A DNA stretch of 36,993 nt from the NCBI GenBank assembly GCA_013697655.1, contig JACCWK010000092.1:1-36993 (forward strand), in the 5' to 3' direction. The notes beneath the pieces are model-generated. The model was not told the DNA's origin and made no database searches. It worked only from the letters and a program-made list of their open reading frames with translations. Source of the stretch: Nitrosospira sp. (GTDB lineage Bacteria > Pseudomonadota > Gammaproteobacteria > Burkholderiales > Nitrosomonadaceae). Shown here piece after piece: positions 20,731 through 32,111 of the stretch. The position numbers were made by a program, and so were the translations under genes. Positions within the stretch are counted from its first letter, which is position 1; each line of letters begins with the position of its first letter.

Positions 20731-21207
20731 TCAGATCTTTTTTGGTTCTTTTTTTCGCGGCCTCTGTATCTCCTTGATCGCATCATGGAAGTCGTCCGCG
20801 TCCTGGAAACTCCTGTAAACCGAGGCAAACCGGATATAGGCCACCTTATCGAGCTTGTAGAGTTCCTGCATCACCATCTCGCCAATCTTGCGCGAGGGTA
20901 TTTCGCGTACACCCAAACTCAGAAGCGTTTGCACAATGCGATCCATTGCCGCATCCACATACTCAGTGGGAACGGGACGCTTGTGCAGGGCACGCATGAA
21001 GCCCGTGAGTAATTTATCACGATTGAATTCGGAGCGATTGCCGTCCTCCTTCACTACCTGAGGCAAACGCAACTCCGCTGTTTCATAAGTGGTAAAGCGT
21101 TTATCGCACGTAAGGCAACGGCGCCGGCGGCGTATTCTGTTACCTTCTTCGCTGACGCGGGAATCGATCACGCTTGTGTCATCCGCATTGCAGAAGGGAC
21201 ATTTCAT
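20731..21207 (-). CDS. nrdR: Transcriptional repressor NrdR
   Basis: A 158-residue nucleotide-sensing repressor of ribonucleotide reductase genes. The zinc ribbon uses Cys3, Cys6, Cys31 and Cys34 (MKCPFC, CLTC). Between them lie the diagnostic [15 protein letters not shown] residues. The ATP-cone domain (about 49-139) follows with [18 protein letters not shown] and ending in [13 protein letters not shown]. The C-terminal tail is very basic. It follows glyA by about 80 bp; the glyA-nrdR-ribD order is common in proteobacteria. Confidence 0.97.
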   Translation of the reverse strand: MKCPFCNADDTSVIDSRVSEEGNRIRRRRRCLTCDKRFTTYETAELRLPQVVKEDGNRSEFNRDKLLTGFMRALHKRPVPTEYVDAAMDRIVQTLLSLGVREIPSRKIGEMVMQELYKLDKVAYIRFASVYRSFQDADDFHDAIKEIQRPRKKEPKKI

Positions 21208-21286
21208 GATTCAGAATTTAAGAGATGAAGCGGATGCAATCTGCTGATGATCCGGCGGGTGACGATATTTTCCACCTCTCACGCGA

Positions 21287-22534
21287 TCAACGTTTATAAA
21301 CCGGGTATTTCGCGCACAACGTTTTCGCTTCATGCGCTACGTGCGCAAGCACCGCGACATCGGTGGGCGCTTCCAGCACATCGGCAATCAGATTTGCCAG
21401 TTGCTCCGCCTGGATTTCCCTGAAACCACGCGTGGTAATCGCGGGAGAACCGATTCGGATACCGCTGGTGATGAACGGTTTCTCCGGATCATTGGGTATG
21501 GCGTTCTTGTTTACGGTAATGTGCGCCAACTCGAGCGCCTCCGCTGCCTGTTTACCTGTAAGGTTCTTGGCACGAAGATCCACCAGAAACATATGACAGT
21601 CAGTACGGCCGGAAACAATGCGCAAGCCCCGCTCTTGCAATACCTTAGCCATGACGCGGGCGTTATCGATCACCTGTTCCTGATAATCCCTGAATTCCTT
21701 CGTGGCGGCCTCTTTGAAAGCCACTGCCTTGGCAGCGATCACGTGCATCAGCGGGCCACCCTGAGTTTGCGGAAAAATTGCCGAATTGAGCGCTTTCTCG
21801 TGCCCCGGCTTTGCCATTATTATTCCGCCACGTGGTCCGCGCAATGTCTTGTGGGTTGTCGTCGTGACAAAGTCGGCAATGCCAACAGGATTGGGATAAA
21901 ACCCTGCGGCAACCAATCCGGCATAATGAGCCATATCCACGAATAAATAAGCCCCCACCTCATCAGCAATCTTGCGAAAGCGTTTCCAATCGATCACCAA
22001 TGCGTAAGCAGAAGCTCCGGCGACAATCATTTTAGGCTTGTGTTCGCGCGCGAGACGCTCTACCGCGCCGTAATCAAGCTCCTCCTGCTCATTAAGTCCA
22101 TATGCAATCGAGTTAAAAATTTTTCCGCTGAGATTGACCGAAGCGCCGTGGGTCAAATGCCCGCCATGGGCGAGTGACATGCCTAGTAAGGTATCGCCGG
22201 GTTTCAAGGCTGATAAATAAACCGCGGCATTCGCCTGCGAGCCGGAATGCGGCTGAACATTGACATATTCAGCATGAAATAGCGCTTTTACCCGGTCGAT
22301 AGCTAACTGTTCTACTATATCAACATACTCACACCCACCGTAATAGCGCTTTCCAGGATAACCTTCAGCGTATTTGTTGGTCAGGACTGATCCCTGTGCT
22401 TCCATTACGGCCGGGCTGGCATAATTCTCGGAGGCGATCAATTCAATATATTCTTCCTGGCGCTGCTCTTCGCCTTTGACCGCTCGCCATACATCAGGGT
22501 CAACGCTTTCCAGGGTTAATTTCGGGGACAACAT
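21287..22534 (-). CDS. glyA: Serine hydroxymethyltransferase
   Basis: A 415-residue pyridoxal-phosphate enzyme making glycine and methylene-tetrahydrofolate from serine. The PLP lysine is Lys229 in [13 protein letters not shown]. Other landmarks are [49 protein letters not shown] and [14 protein letters not shown]. Length matches the E. coli enzyme (417). The gap from gyrB is 66 bp. No glycine riboswitch fold is visible in that short gap. Confidence 0.98.
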   Translation of the reverse strand: MLSPKLTLESVDPDVWRAVKGEEQRQEEYIELIASENYASPAVMEAQGSVLTNKYAEGYPGKRYYGGCEYVDIVEQLAIDRVKALFHAEYVNVQPHSGSQANAAVYLSALKPGDTLLGMSLAHGGHLTHGASVNLSGKIFNSIAYGLNEQEELDYGAVERLAREHKPKMIVAGASAYALVIDWKRFRKIADEVGAYLFVDMAHYAGLVAAGFYPNPVGIADFVTTTTHKTLRGPRGGIIMAKPGHEKALNSAIFPQTQGGPLMHVIAAKAVAFKEAATKEFRDYQEQVIDNARVMAKVLQERGLRIVSGRTDCHMFLVDLRAKNLTGKQAAEALELAHITVNKNAIPNDPEKPFITSGIRIGSPAITTRGFREIQAEQLANLIADVLEAPTDVAVLAHVAHEAKTLCAKYPVYKR

Positions 22535-22600
22535 AACGGTTCAGCTCTCCGGGAATTTTATAAAATGGATTTAGACACTCAATAGGATATTGCAATAAAG

Positions 22601-25054
<2,454 letters not shown>

Positions 25055-25130
25055 GGGTTAGTGGAAAATCTCGGTTTAATTCGGTGCGGCTTTACCATTG
25101 ACCGAGTGATCTGCAATGGCCTATTCTTAT

Positions 25131-26237
25131 CTATATTCTCATCGGCATTACAACATACTTGAAATCCTCATTGCCGGGAATGGTGATTAATGCGCTGCTG
25201 TTGGCATCGCCGAAAGAACATTGTACGTTTTCACCGGTAAGGTTGTTCAGGACATCCAGCAGGTAGGTGACATTAAAACCTATATCGAGTGCTTCACCAT
25301 CATACTGGACTTCAAGCTCTTCCTGCGCTTCTTCCTGTTCGCTGTTGCTACAAACGATGCGAAGATTGCCCGTTGTCAGAATTAGACGGACACCACGAAA
25401 TTTTTCATTCGACAGAATTGAAGCACGTTGTAGCGTTTGCAAAAGCAGTAGTCTGTTTATATTAAATTGTTTTTGATAACCGGTAGGGATTACCCGGTTG
25501 TAATCAGGAAACTTGCCATCTATAACCTTGGATATCAACACTACATTTGAAAATGTAAAACGTACTTGATTCTGAAGGAGTTCCACTATTACAGGTTCTT
25601 CGGTTTCATTCAACTGCTTGGCCAGTTCCAATACTACCTTCCGTGGCAGAATAACTTCCCTTTTCTCCTGAGGTGCATCCAGCACAAGCAATGCGAACGC
25701 GAGGCGATGACCATCCGTAGCTATTACCTTGAGGTGATTTTCTTCCATAAGTAAAAGCAGGCCATTGAGGTAATAGCGGATGTCCTGCTGCGCCATGGCA
25801 TATTGCACCAGAAACAGGAGTTGTTTCAGTTCCTTTTGCTTTACTGTTATTTTTACCTGGGATTCGGTATTTTCCGGAAATTTAGGAAAATCTTCTACAG
25901 GAAGCGTTTGTAAACTAAAGCGGCTTTTTCCAGCCTTGCCGTGAAGTCGGTTTTCGTCGATTTCCAACACTACTTCAGTTTTTTCCGGGAGCGCACGCAA
26001 TATGTCCTGCAGTTTTTTAGCTGCCACGGTAACTGAGCCTCCTTCGCTAATCGTACCGTCTCGCGCAGAAGTAGTTATCTGAATTTCAAGATCCGTAGCA
26101 ATAAATGAAATTTCTTCATTTTTTCGTTCGATGAGAACATTGGAAAGGATAGGCAAGGTATGGCGCCGTTCGACAATGCCAGTGACCGTCTGCAAGGGCT
26201 TGAGTAAAGTTTCCTTATCGGTTTGTATTAGTTTCAT
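25131..26237 (-). CDS. dnaN: DNA polymerase III beta clamp
   Basis: A 368-residue sliding clamp that encircles DNA as a dimer and tethers polymerase III and many repair partners. Three similar domains are visible. Landmarks are the N-terminal KPLQTVTGIVERRHTLPILSNVLIE, the middle RYYLNGLLLLMEENHLKVIATDGHRLA, a KVIDGKFPDYNRVIP block, and the C-terminal YVVMPMRI, which forms part of the peptide-binding cleft. Length is typical. It lies downstream of dnaA across the putative origin. Confidence 0.98.
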   Translation of the reverse strand: MKLIQTDKETLLKPLQTVTGIVERRHTLPILSNVLIERKNEEISFIATDLEIQITTSARDGTISEGGSVTVAAKKLQDILRALPEKTEVVLEIDENRLHGKAGKSRFSLQTLPVEDFPKFPENTESQVKITVKQKELKQLLFLVQYAMAQQDIRYYLNGLLLLMEENHLKVIATDGHRLAFALLVLDAPQEKREVILPRKVVLELAKQLNETEEPVIVELLQNQVRFTFSNVVLISKVIDGKFPDYNRVIPTGYQKQFNINRLLLLQTLQRASILSNEKFRGVRLILTTGNLRIVCSNSEQEEAQEELEVQYDGEALDIGFNVTYLLDVLNNLTGENVQCSFGDANSSALITIPGNEDFKYVVMPMRI

Positions 26238-26425
26238 TTATTTAAATCCAGATAATCGTTAATAAAGGTAGGTCAAGTCCGGTATAAATAAAAAAATATG
26301 AATAATATTAGATAATTAATCGCTAATTTTATCCTGTATCGAAAGAGAATTGCCTGTGGATATTTTGTGGATATAAATTAGGGTTGAGCCCGGACGGCAA
26401 GTTATCCCCAACTCATACGTTGTTA
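26238..26425. other. Putative oriC between dnaA and dnaN
   Basis: Contains an AT-rich stretch at about 26275-26335 suited to unwinding and a group of DnaA-box-like 9-mers: TGTGGATAT at 26355-26363 and 26366-26374 (complement ATATCCACA), TTATCCCCA at 26402-26410, and TTATCAACC at 26423-26431 at the dnaA stop. Only the last lies partly inside dnaA. The rpmH-dnaA-dnaN-gyrB order supports an origin here; the dnaA-rpmH gap could also contribute. Confidence 0.65.
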
Positions 26426-27805
26426 TCAACCGCGGAGAATATGTAACAAAGTATTGAAGTCTCGGTTGATCGCTGGATCTGATGCCCGCAATTCAGCGAT
26501 TTTTCGATATCCGTGCAGTACGGTCGTGTGATCTCTGCCTCCGAAGGCTTCACCGATATCAGGCAAGCTCAAAGGCGTTAATTCTTTAGATATGGCCATT
26601 GCCATTTGCCGGGGTCTCGCAACGATGCGAGAACGTTTTTTGGAATACATTTCGGCGACTTTGATTTTGTAGTAGTCGGCTACCGTTTTTTGAATATTTT
26701 CAATGGATATCTGCCGATTTTGTACCGCCAGCAAGTCTTTCAAAGCTTCCCTCGCTAAATCCAGCGATAACGAATGGCCCGTAAATCTTGAATAAGCGAG
26801 TACTCTTTTCAAGGCGCCTTCTAATTCACGCACATTTGACCGGATATGTTTGGCTATGAAAAAGGCGACATTCTCATCCAGAACGATTTTTTCCATCAGT
26901 GCTTTTTTTAGCAGTATGGCTACGCGCATTTCAAGCTCGGGTGGTTCAACCGCCACAGTCAAACCCCACCCAAATCGCGAAATCAACCGTTCTTCCATGC
27001 CGGAGATTTCCTTGGGATAAGAATCGCAGGTGATGATTACCTGTTTATGTGCTTCGATTAATGCGTTAAAGGCGTAAAAAAATTCCTCCTGAGTCCTGTT
27101 CTTGCCCCCAAAAAACTGGATGTCGTCTATGAGCAACAAATCCAGGGAATGATAATAGCGCTTGAACTCATCGAATGCTTTATGTTGGTAAGCCCTTACT
27201 ACGTCGGAGACATACTGCTCCGAGTGGATATATCTGACTTTAGCGGTATGATTGTGCTCTAGTACCAGGTTACCTATGGCTTGAATGAGATGGGTTTTTC
27301 CCAAGCCAACGCCACCATAAATAAAAAATGGGTTGTATGCGACTCCTGGACGTTCGGCAACCTGAATTGCACCTGCCCGTGCCAGTTGATTCGCTTTTCC
27401 CGTAACGAAATTATCGAAGGTGAAGGAAGGATTGAGCCGGCTCGCGCTTTTTTCCTTTGTTTTTTGTGTTGAACGTACAAACGTATCAACTGTCCGCGAA
27501 GTTGGCGCAACAACACTTTTGTCTTCAGCAGGTGGCGTTGCTTTCGCTGAATTGTGATCAGCAAGTTTTAAGTGGAAATGTATGTTCTGCGAAAAATGCT
27601 TTTCCGCCATCTGTTCAATGCGCGATAGAAAATGATCTTTGATCCATTGCATGACAAACCGGTTGGGAGCGACAAGAATAGGCTCGTGTTCTGTGTGCGA
27701 TAAGTCCAGGTGGAGCGGTTTAATCCAGGTATTGAATTGCTGGGCGCTCAATTCTTTCTCAAAATGTCCAAGACAGGAAAGCCAAAAGGTGTGCATTGCC
27801 AGCAT
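26426..27805 (-). CDS. dnaA: Chromosomal replication initiator DnaA
   Basis: A 459-residue AAA+ initiator that binds DnaA boxes and opens oriC. Domain I (about 4-85) has [15 protein letters not shown] variable linker follows. Domain III has Walker A GGVGLGKT (164-171), Walker [11 protein letters not shown] and arginine-finger region [10 protein letters not shown]. The C-terminal DNA-binding domain has the signature [15 protein letters not shown]. The ATG at 27805 is the longest start; the ATG 9 bp later (MHTFWLS) matches related proteins equally well and may be the true one, as neither has a strong ribosome site. A promoter and a perfect DnaA box lie upstream, suggesting autoregulation. Confidence 0.98.
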   Translation of the reverse strand: MLAMHTFWLSCLGHFEKELSAQQFNTWIKPLHLDLSHTEHEPILVAPNRFVMQWIKDHFLSRIEQMAEKHFSQNIHFHLKLADHNSAKATPPAEDKSVVAPTSRTVDTFVRSTQKTKEKSASRLNPSFTFDNFVTGKANQLARAGAIQVAERPGVAYNPFFIYGGVGLGKTHLIQAIGNLVLEHNHTAKVRYIHSEQYVSDVVRAYQHKAFDEFKRYYHSLDLLLIDDIQFFGGKNRTQEEFFYAFNALIEAHKQVIITCDSYPKEISGMEERLISRFGWGLTVAVEPPELEMRVAILLKKALMEKIVLDENVAFFIAKHIRSNVRELEGALKRVLAYSRFTGHSLSLDLAREALKDLLAVQNRQISIENIQKTVADYYKIKVAEMYSKKRSRIVARPRQMAMAISKELTPLSLPDIGEAFGGRDHTTVLHGYRKIAELRASDPAINRDFNTLLHILRG

Positions 27806-27883
27806 GATTGTAAAATGCTTATTGGAAAAAAACGGAATTCGGAAGCGGCGGTGAGAAGCATATTTTAGACTCTTCCGATCTAC

Positions 27884-27892
27884 TTATCCACA
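27884..27892 (+). promoter_or_regulatory. Perfect DnaA box TTATCCACA
   Basis: Consensus 9-mer between dnaA and rpmH, about 13 bp downstream of the predicted dnaA -10 element. It is placed to let DnaA repress its own promoter. Confidence 0.8.
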
Positions 27893-27904
27893 GGGAGAAA
27901 AAAA

Positions 27905-27932
27905 AATATAGGTTGACACCAGACTCCGTCAA
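27905..27932 (-). promoter_or_regulatory. Predicted dnaA promoter
   Basis: On the minus strand, TTGACG (27932-27927), a 16-bp spacer and TATATT (27910-27905) form a good sigma-70 promoter. Its core overlaps that of the divergent rpmH promoter. Confidence 0.55.
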
Positions 27933-27942
27933 GAGTTGTAAT
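27913..27942 (+). promoter_or_regulatory. Predicted rpmH promoter
   Basis: TTGACA (27913-27918), an 18-bp spacer and TGTAAT (27937-27942), about 35 bp before the rpmH start. It overlaps the divergent dnaA promoter. Confidence 0.6.
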
Positions 27943-27976
27943 GCTGGGTTTTATTTATCGGCCTCAGGGGAAAAAG

Positions 27977-28111
27977 ATGAAACGCACTTATCAACCATCA
28001 GTGACTCGGCGAAAGCGGACCCATGGCTTTCGCGTTCGCATGAAAACTACCGGGGGAGCAGCTGTTATCCGGGCGCGCCGTGCCAAGGGGCGGATTCGCC
28101 TGGCTGTGTAG
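27977..28111 (+). CDS. rpmH: Ribosomal protein L34
   Basis: A 44-residue, strongly basic large-subunit protein, [14 protein letters not shown] at the start and [13 protein letters not shown] at the end. Between them is the usual [12 protein letters not shown]. Full length for the family. The weak AGGGGAAAAAG stretch upstream can serve as ribosome site. It is first in the rpmH-rnpA-yidD-yidC run, 27 bp before rnpA. Confidence 0.98.
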   Translation: MKRTYQPSVTRRKRTHGFRVRMKTTGGAAVIRARRAKGRIRLAV

Positions 28112-28138
28112 GTTTACGCTATTCTTAAATCCTGATTT

Positions 28139-28498
28139 TTGAGGATACGTATTATTCGTTTTCCGAAAAGCCACCGCCTGCACCGAGCTGAAGAGTTCTC
28201 GTCGGTTATCCGATTCAGATGTTCTTCCAGCAGTGAATTTCTTCAGATTTTTGCTAAACCCAATAATCGTATACATTCACGATTAGGGTTGATAGTCGCT
28301 GGTAAAATAGAGCGGTTGGCGGTAAACCGCAATCGGGTAAAGCGGCTATTGCGGGAGGTATTTCGCGAACGACAGGGTGATTTGGTTGGCTTGGATCTGG
28401 TTGTACGTTTGCGTTGCCGCGTTTCCCAAGCCAAATCGATGCAAATGACGGAGGAGGCGAAGACGCTCATGATTCAATTACAGAGATGTCGCGGATAA
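28139..28498 (+). CDS. rnpA: Ribonuclease P protein component
   Basis: A 119-residue basic protein that binds the catalytic RNA of RNase P and helps trim the 5' ends of tRNA precursors. The family signature is the RNR motif AVNRNRVKRLLREVFRE. The N-terminal FPKSHRLHRAEEFSSV and the LGLIVAGKI strand are typical. The best start is a TTG at 28139, since no ATG lies between the rpmH stop and the conserved FPKSHRL. The end overlaps yidD by 13 bp, so translation is probably coupled. Confidence 0.94.
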   Translation: MRIRIIRFPKSHRLHRAEEFSSVIRFRCSSSSEFLQIFAKPNNRIHSRLGLIVAGKIERLAVNRNRVKRLLREVFRERQGDLVGLDLVVRLRCRVSQAKSMQMTEEAKTLMIQLQRCRG

Positions 28499-28695
28499 TA
28501 ATTGGTTTCATCAAATTCTACCAGTATTGCTTGAGCCCTTTTTTTGGACCCTCATGCCGGTTCACTCCGTCTTGTTCACACTACGCGTGTGAGGCGCTGA
28601 CCAGGCATGGTTTGGTGAGGGGAATAGGCCTCAGTACATGGAGAATGCTGCGTTGCAATCCATGGGGCCGTGGCGGACATGATCCTGTCCCTTAG
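28486..28695 (+). CDS. yidD: Membrane protein insertion efficiency factor YidD
   Basis: A 69-residue protein of the YidD family, which aids YidC-dependent insertion of inner-membrane proteins. Seen: GFIKFYQYCLSPFFGPSCRFTPSCSHYACEAL with three conserved cysteines, then HGLVRGIGLSTWRMLRCNPWGRGGHDPVP. I start it at ATG 28486, which gives MSRIIIGF and overlaps rnpA; the frame is open a little further upstream, inside rnpA. An amphipathic N-terminal helix fits membrane association. Confidence 0.95.
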   Translation: MSRIIIGFIKFYQYCLSPFFGPSCRFTPSCSHYACEALTRHGLVRGIGLSTWRMLRCNPWGRGGHDPVP

Positions 28696-28766
28696 AAGTT
28701 TATCCAACCTGAGTTATTTCCGGTACGGTTTTACGTATCGTAAAAAAAATAAAATCGCGAAGTAAG

Positions 28767-30476
28767 ATGGACACAAAAAAACTTGTACTTTTCATAATTT
28801 TTTCATCATCGTTGTTATTTCTGTGGGAGGCGTGGCAGAAAGAGCAATATCCGCCTGCCACAACGGCAGGCGCTCCCGCGGGAGCGCCTGCCGTTGTGGC
28901 TACTCGTCCCCATGATCAGACGCCGGTTCCAGGGGAAAAGCTTATTTCGGGCGGACCTGCTGGTGGCCAAACCTCAGCAGAGAATGGTGCTGCGGTGAAG
29001 CCGGCGGGAAAACTGGAATCTGGAGAAAAGATTGTAGTCAAGACCGATATCGTAATAGCGGAAATTGATACCGTCGGTGGCGATCTCCGGCGTCTTGAAT
29101 TGTTGCTGCACCCCGACAAGGAAGACAAAAGCAAGCCCTTTGCCTTGTTGCAAAGCCGATCCGATCACGTTTACGTCGCTCAGTCGGGTCTCATAGGCGA
29201 GAAGTTGCCCAGCCACAAAACGCACTATACAACTGAATCGAGATCTTACGATCTAGCCTCGGGCCAGGAGAAAATCGAGGTGCGACTCCAAGCTCCCGAG
29301 ACCGACGGCGTGCGTGTAACCAAGATTTATACGTTTCATCGCGGCAGTTATATCGTAGATATCAGTTTCGAGATCGTCAATCAAGGGCTCGCCGCAATTC
29401 AGCCATTTTCTTATTTCCAGGTTTTACGCGACAGCACGCCCCCGGTGGGTTCGGTTTTCATGGTACCCACCTACACGGGTGCGGCACTTTATACTGAACA
29501 GGAAAAATTCAAAAAGATTGAATTTTCTGCTCTGGACAAGGGCAATGCCACCTATCCTAAAAATGCGGATAATGGGTGGATTGCGATGCTGCAGCATTAT
29601 TTTCTTACCGCTTGGTTGCCCAAGGACAAAACGCCGCGGGAATATTATGCGAAGCGTCTCGGCGAGAACGAATACTCCGCTGGGGTAATCGTGCCGGTAG
29701 GCCAAATTGAACCGGGAAGTACCGGCAATATTACCGTTCCACTCTACGCGGGCCCAGAAGAGCAAAGTAAACTGGCAGCGCTTGCGCCGGGGCTTGACCT
29801 TGCGGTGGATTATGGTTGGCTTACCGTCATTGGGGCGCCGTTGTTCTGGCTGTTGTCGTTTTTTCATTCTTGGACGGGAAACTGGGGCGTTGCGATTATT
29901 CTTCTGACGATGTCGGTCAAACTCGCTTTTTTCCCCCTGTCCGCTGCAGGTTATCGTTCGATGGCGAAATTGCGGGTGGTTACGCCTAAACTGCAGCGCT
30001 TGCGCGAACAGCATGGAGCCGACCGCCAGCGTATGCATCACGCAATGATGGAGTTTTACAAGACCGAAAAAATCAACCCGATGGGGGGGTGTTTACCCAT
30101 CCTCGTCCAGATTCCCGTCTTTATCTCGCTTTACTGGGTACTGCTTGCGAGCGTGGAGCTACGTTTCGCCCCATTTGCGCTGTGGATCGAGGATTTATCA
30201 TCTCCTGATCCCTATTATGTGCTGCCGGTCATCATGGGTGTTTCCATGTTTATACAATCCAAGCTCAGCCCGCAAGCCACAGACCCGATCCAGGCAAAGG
30301 TGATGCAGATAATGCCTTTTGCCTTCAGTATTTTCTTTTTCTTCTTTCCCGCTGGACTGGTGCTGTACTCCCTGGTGAATAACGTGCTTTCCATCGCCCA
30401 GCAATGGCAAATTACGCGCATGATCGAAGCCGCCGCCGCTACTTCCTCCCTGACTCCCGCCAGCAAGAAGAAATGA
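28767..30476 (+). CDS. yidC: Membrane protein insertase YidC
   Basis: A 569-residue inner-membrane insertase that works alone or with Sec. Residues 5-20 form the N-terminal membrane anchor. A linker rich in Ala, Pro and Gly follows (about 29-85), then the large periplasmic domain (about 85-340), then the conserved insertase core with five membrane segments. In the core, AKLRVVTPKLQRLREQHGADRQRMHHAMMEFYKTEKINPMGGCLPILVQIPVFISLYWVL contains the cytoplasmic hairpin and the second core segment. The C-terminus is basic (ASKKK). The linker contains a perfect 44-bp DNA palindrome. It follows yidD by 71 bp. Confidence 0.97.
   Translation: MDTKKLVLFIIFSSSLLFLWEAWQKEQYPPATTAGAPAGAPAVVATRPHDQTPVPGEKLISGGPAGGQTSAENGAAVKPAGKLESGEKIVVKTDIVIAEIDTVGGDLRRLELLLHPDKEDKSKPFALLQSRSDHVYVAQSGLIGEKLPSHKTHYTTESRSYDLASGQEKIEVRLQAPETDGVRVTKIYTFHRGSYIVDISFEIVNQGLAAIQPFSYFQVLRDSTPPVGSVFMVPTYTGAALYTEQEKFKKIEFSALDKGNATYPKNADNGWIAMLQHYFLTAWLPKDKTPREYYAKRLGENEYSAGVIVPVGQIEPGSTGNITVPLYAGPEEQSKLAALAPGLDLAVDYGWLTVIGAPLFWLLSFFHSWTGNWGVAIILLTMSVKLAFFPLSAAGYRSMAKLRVVTPKLQRLREQHGADRQRMHHAMMEFYKTEKINPMGGCLPILVQIPVFISLYWVLLASVELRFAPFALWIEDLSSPDPYYVLPVIMGVSMFIQSKLSPQATDPIQAKVMQIMPFAFSIFFFFFPAGLVLYSLVNNVLSIAQQWQITRMIEAAAATSSLTPASKKK
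28857..28900. repeat. Perfect 44-bp palindrome inside yidC
   Basis: Two 22-bp arms, GCCACAACGGCAGG... and its exact complement, meet at CCCG|CGGG with no spacer. Each arm has 17 G or C in 22 bases. It encodes about residues 31-45 (Ala, Thr, Gly, Pro-rich) in the variable linker after the first membrane helix. Confidence 0.95.
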
Positions 30477-30507
30477 CTCGGAAGCGGGTTCGGGGCAATT
30501 TACCTGG

Positions 30508-31866
30508 ATGGAAAATACCGACATCATTGCTGCTATTGCTACTCCCACCGGACGCGGTGGTATCGGTGTAGTACGGGTTTCGGGCAAAAATCTGCAAACC
30601 CTGGCGCAAAGGATTATTGGCTATGTTCCCCAGGCGCGCCACGCCACCCTCAGCAAATTTCTTGATAAAAACGGATGTGCCATAGATCAAGGCATCGTTC
30701 TTTATTTTCCCTCCCCCCATTCCTATACCGGCGAGGATGTGCTGGAACTGCAGGGTCACGGCGGCCCGGCAGTAATGAACCTGTTGCTCTCATGTTGTAT
30801 CTCCGCAGGTGCGCGATTAGCGCAGCCGGGAGAATTTACCCTGCGTGCTTTTCTGAATAGTAAGCTGGACTTGGCTCAGGCTGAAAGCGTGGCTGATATC
30901 ATAGAGGCAAGCACGACTGCGGCAGCCCGGTGCGCCATGCGCTCGCTGCAAGGAGAGTTTTCTGCCGCTATCCATATGCTGGTGCAAGTGCTCACTAACC
31001 TGAGGATGGTTGTCGAAGCTGTGCTGGACTTCCCGGAGGAAGAAACCGGGTTCTTCCAAGAGGCAGACGTTTATTCCCAGCTAAAGACCATTCAAGCGCG
31101 ACTGGAGTGCGTGCGCCTATCAGCCCGGCAAGGTAGCCTATTGCGGGAAGGGATGCACGTCGTTCTGGTGGGGCAGCCCAATGTCGGCAAGTCCACGTTG
31201 ATGAATCGGCTGGTGGGACAGGATGTGTCTATCGTCACTGAAATTCCGGGGACGACGCGCGATGCTATTCGGCAGGCCATCGAAATAGAAGGCATCCCGT
31301 TATATGTGATCGATACGGCAGGTTTACACGAGACCGATGACGCGGTCGAAAAAATTGGCATCGCCAGGACGCGCTCCACTATCGAAAAAGCGGATTTGGT
31401 GTTGTTGGTGATGGATAGCCGCTTGGACGGCGTCGCCCCCATGGATCGAATAATACTCGATAGTCTCCCGGCGGAACTGCCGGTAATCCATGTCCATAAT
31501 AAAATAGACCTGCTGGACGAGTTCTCACGGGTCACAAAGAAAGAAGACCGGATGGAGATCTACCTTTCCGCCAAAACTGGCGTCGGGATGGAACTGCTTC
31601 GTACGAAGTTGCTCGAAGTAGTCGGTTGGCAATCGACTTCAGGGGAAGAAGGCATATTCATGGCGCGCCACCGCCACCTCCTGGCCCTGACGGAAGCCGG
31701 GGCGCATCTGGACAACGCAACCCGCTTGGCTGAGCGCGCGAGCCAGTTGGAATTGCTGGCGGAAGAGTTGCGGCTTGCTCAGCGATCCTTGTCGTCCATC
31801 ACTGGCGAATTTAGTGCGGACGACCTGCTGGGCCGGATATTTTCGAGCTTTTGTATCGGCAAGTAG
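30508..31866 (+). CDS. mnmE: tRNA modification GTPase MnmE
   Basis: A 452-residue GTPase that, with MnmG, modifies the wobble uridine of several tRNAs (cmnm5U). The N-terminal folate-binding domain (about 1-118) begins TDIIAAIATPTGRGGIGVVRVSG. The helical domain holds the inserted G domain: GQPNVGKS (222-229), EIPGTTRD (switch), DTAGLHET (269-276) and NKID. The C-terminal four residues before the stop are CIGK, the conserved CxGK motif. It lies upstream of its partner mnmG; the gap of 245 bp contains a parS site. Confidence 0.97.
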   Translation: MENTDIIAAIATPTGRGGIGVVRVSGKNLQTLAQRIIGYVPQARHATLSKFLDKNGCAIDQGIVLYFPSPHSYTGEDVLELQGHGGPAVMNLLLSCCISAGARLAQPGEFTLRAFLNSKLDLAQAESVADIIEASTTAAARCAMRSLQGEFSAAIHMLVQVLTNLRMVVEAVLDFPEEETGFFQEADVYSQLKTIQARLECVRLSARQGSLLREGMHVVLVGQPNVGKSTLMNRLVGQDVSIVTEIPGTTRDAIRQAIEIEGIPLYVIDTAGLHETDDAVEKIGIARTRSTIEKADLVLLVMDSRLDGVAPMDRIILDSLPAELPVIHVHNKIDLLDEFSRVTKKEDRMEIYLSAKTGVGMELLRTKLLEVVGWQSTSGEEGIFMARHRHLLALTEAGAHLDNATRLAERASQLELLAEELRLAQRSLSSITGEFSADDLLGRIFSSFCIGK

Positions 31867-31928
31867 TTCCCCGGTCTCGCGATGCCTGCGCGCTGCTTCG
31901 TCGGCAGATTGTGGATTGAGCTCCCCAG

Positions 31929-31944
31929 TGTTTCACGTGAAACA
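31929..31944. promoter_or_regulatory. parS site (perfect consensus)
   Basis: TGTTTCACGTGAAACA, the full 16-bp palindrome bound by chromosomal ParB, lies between mnmE and mnmG. It is about 2.8 kb from parA and about 5.5 kb from the putative oriC. Confidence 0.96.
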
Positions 31945-32111
31945 TCCGGCGCTCATGGATGAAAATTGTTAGGCCCTCAGTTTACTGACCTGGTTTGGGA
32001 ATGGCTGAATTCCTGTAAAACTGGAAGCGTATGCGTGTTACACATCGTTCCGATTTGCCGTAGAATAGGTTTTTTTCAAGGTTCTGCAGAAGCGCATAGG
32101 CCGCAATTCAA

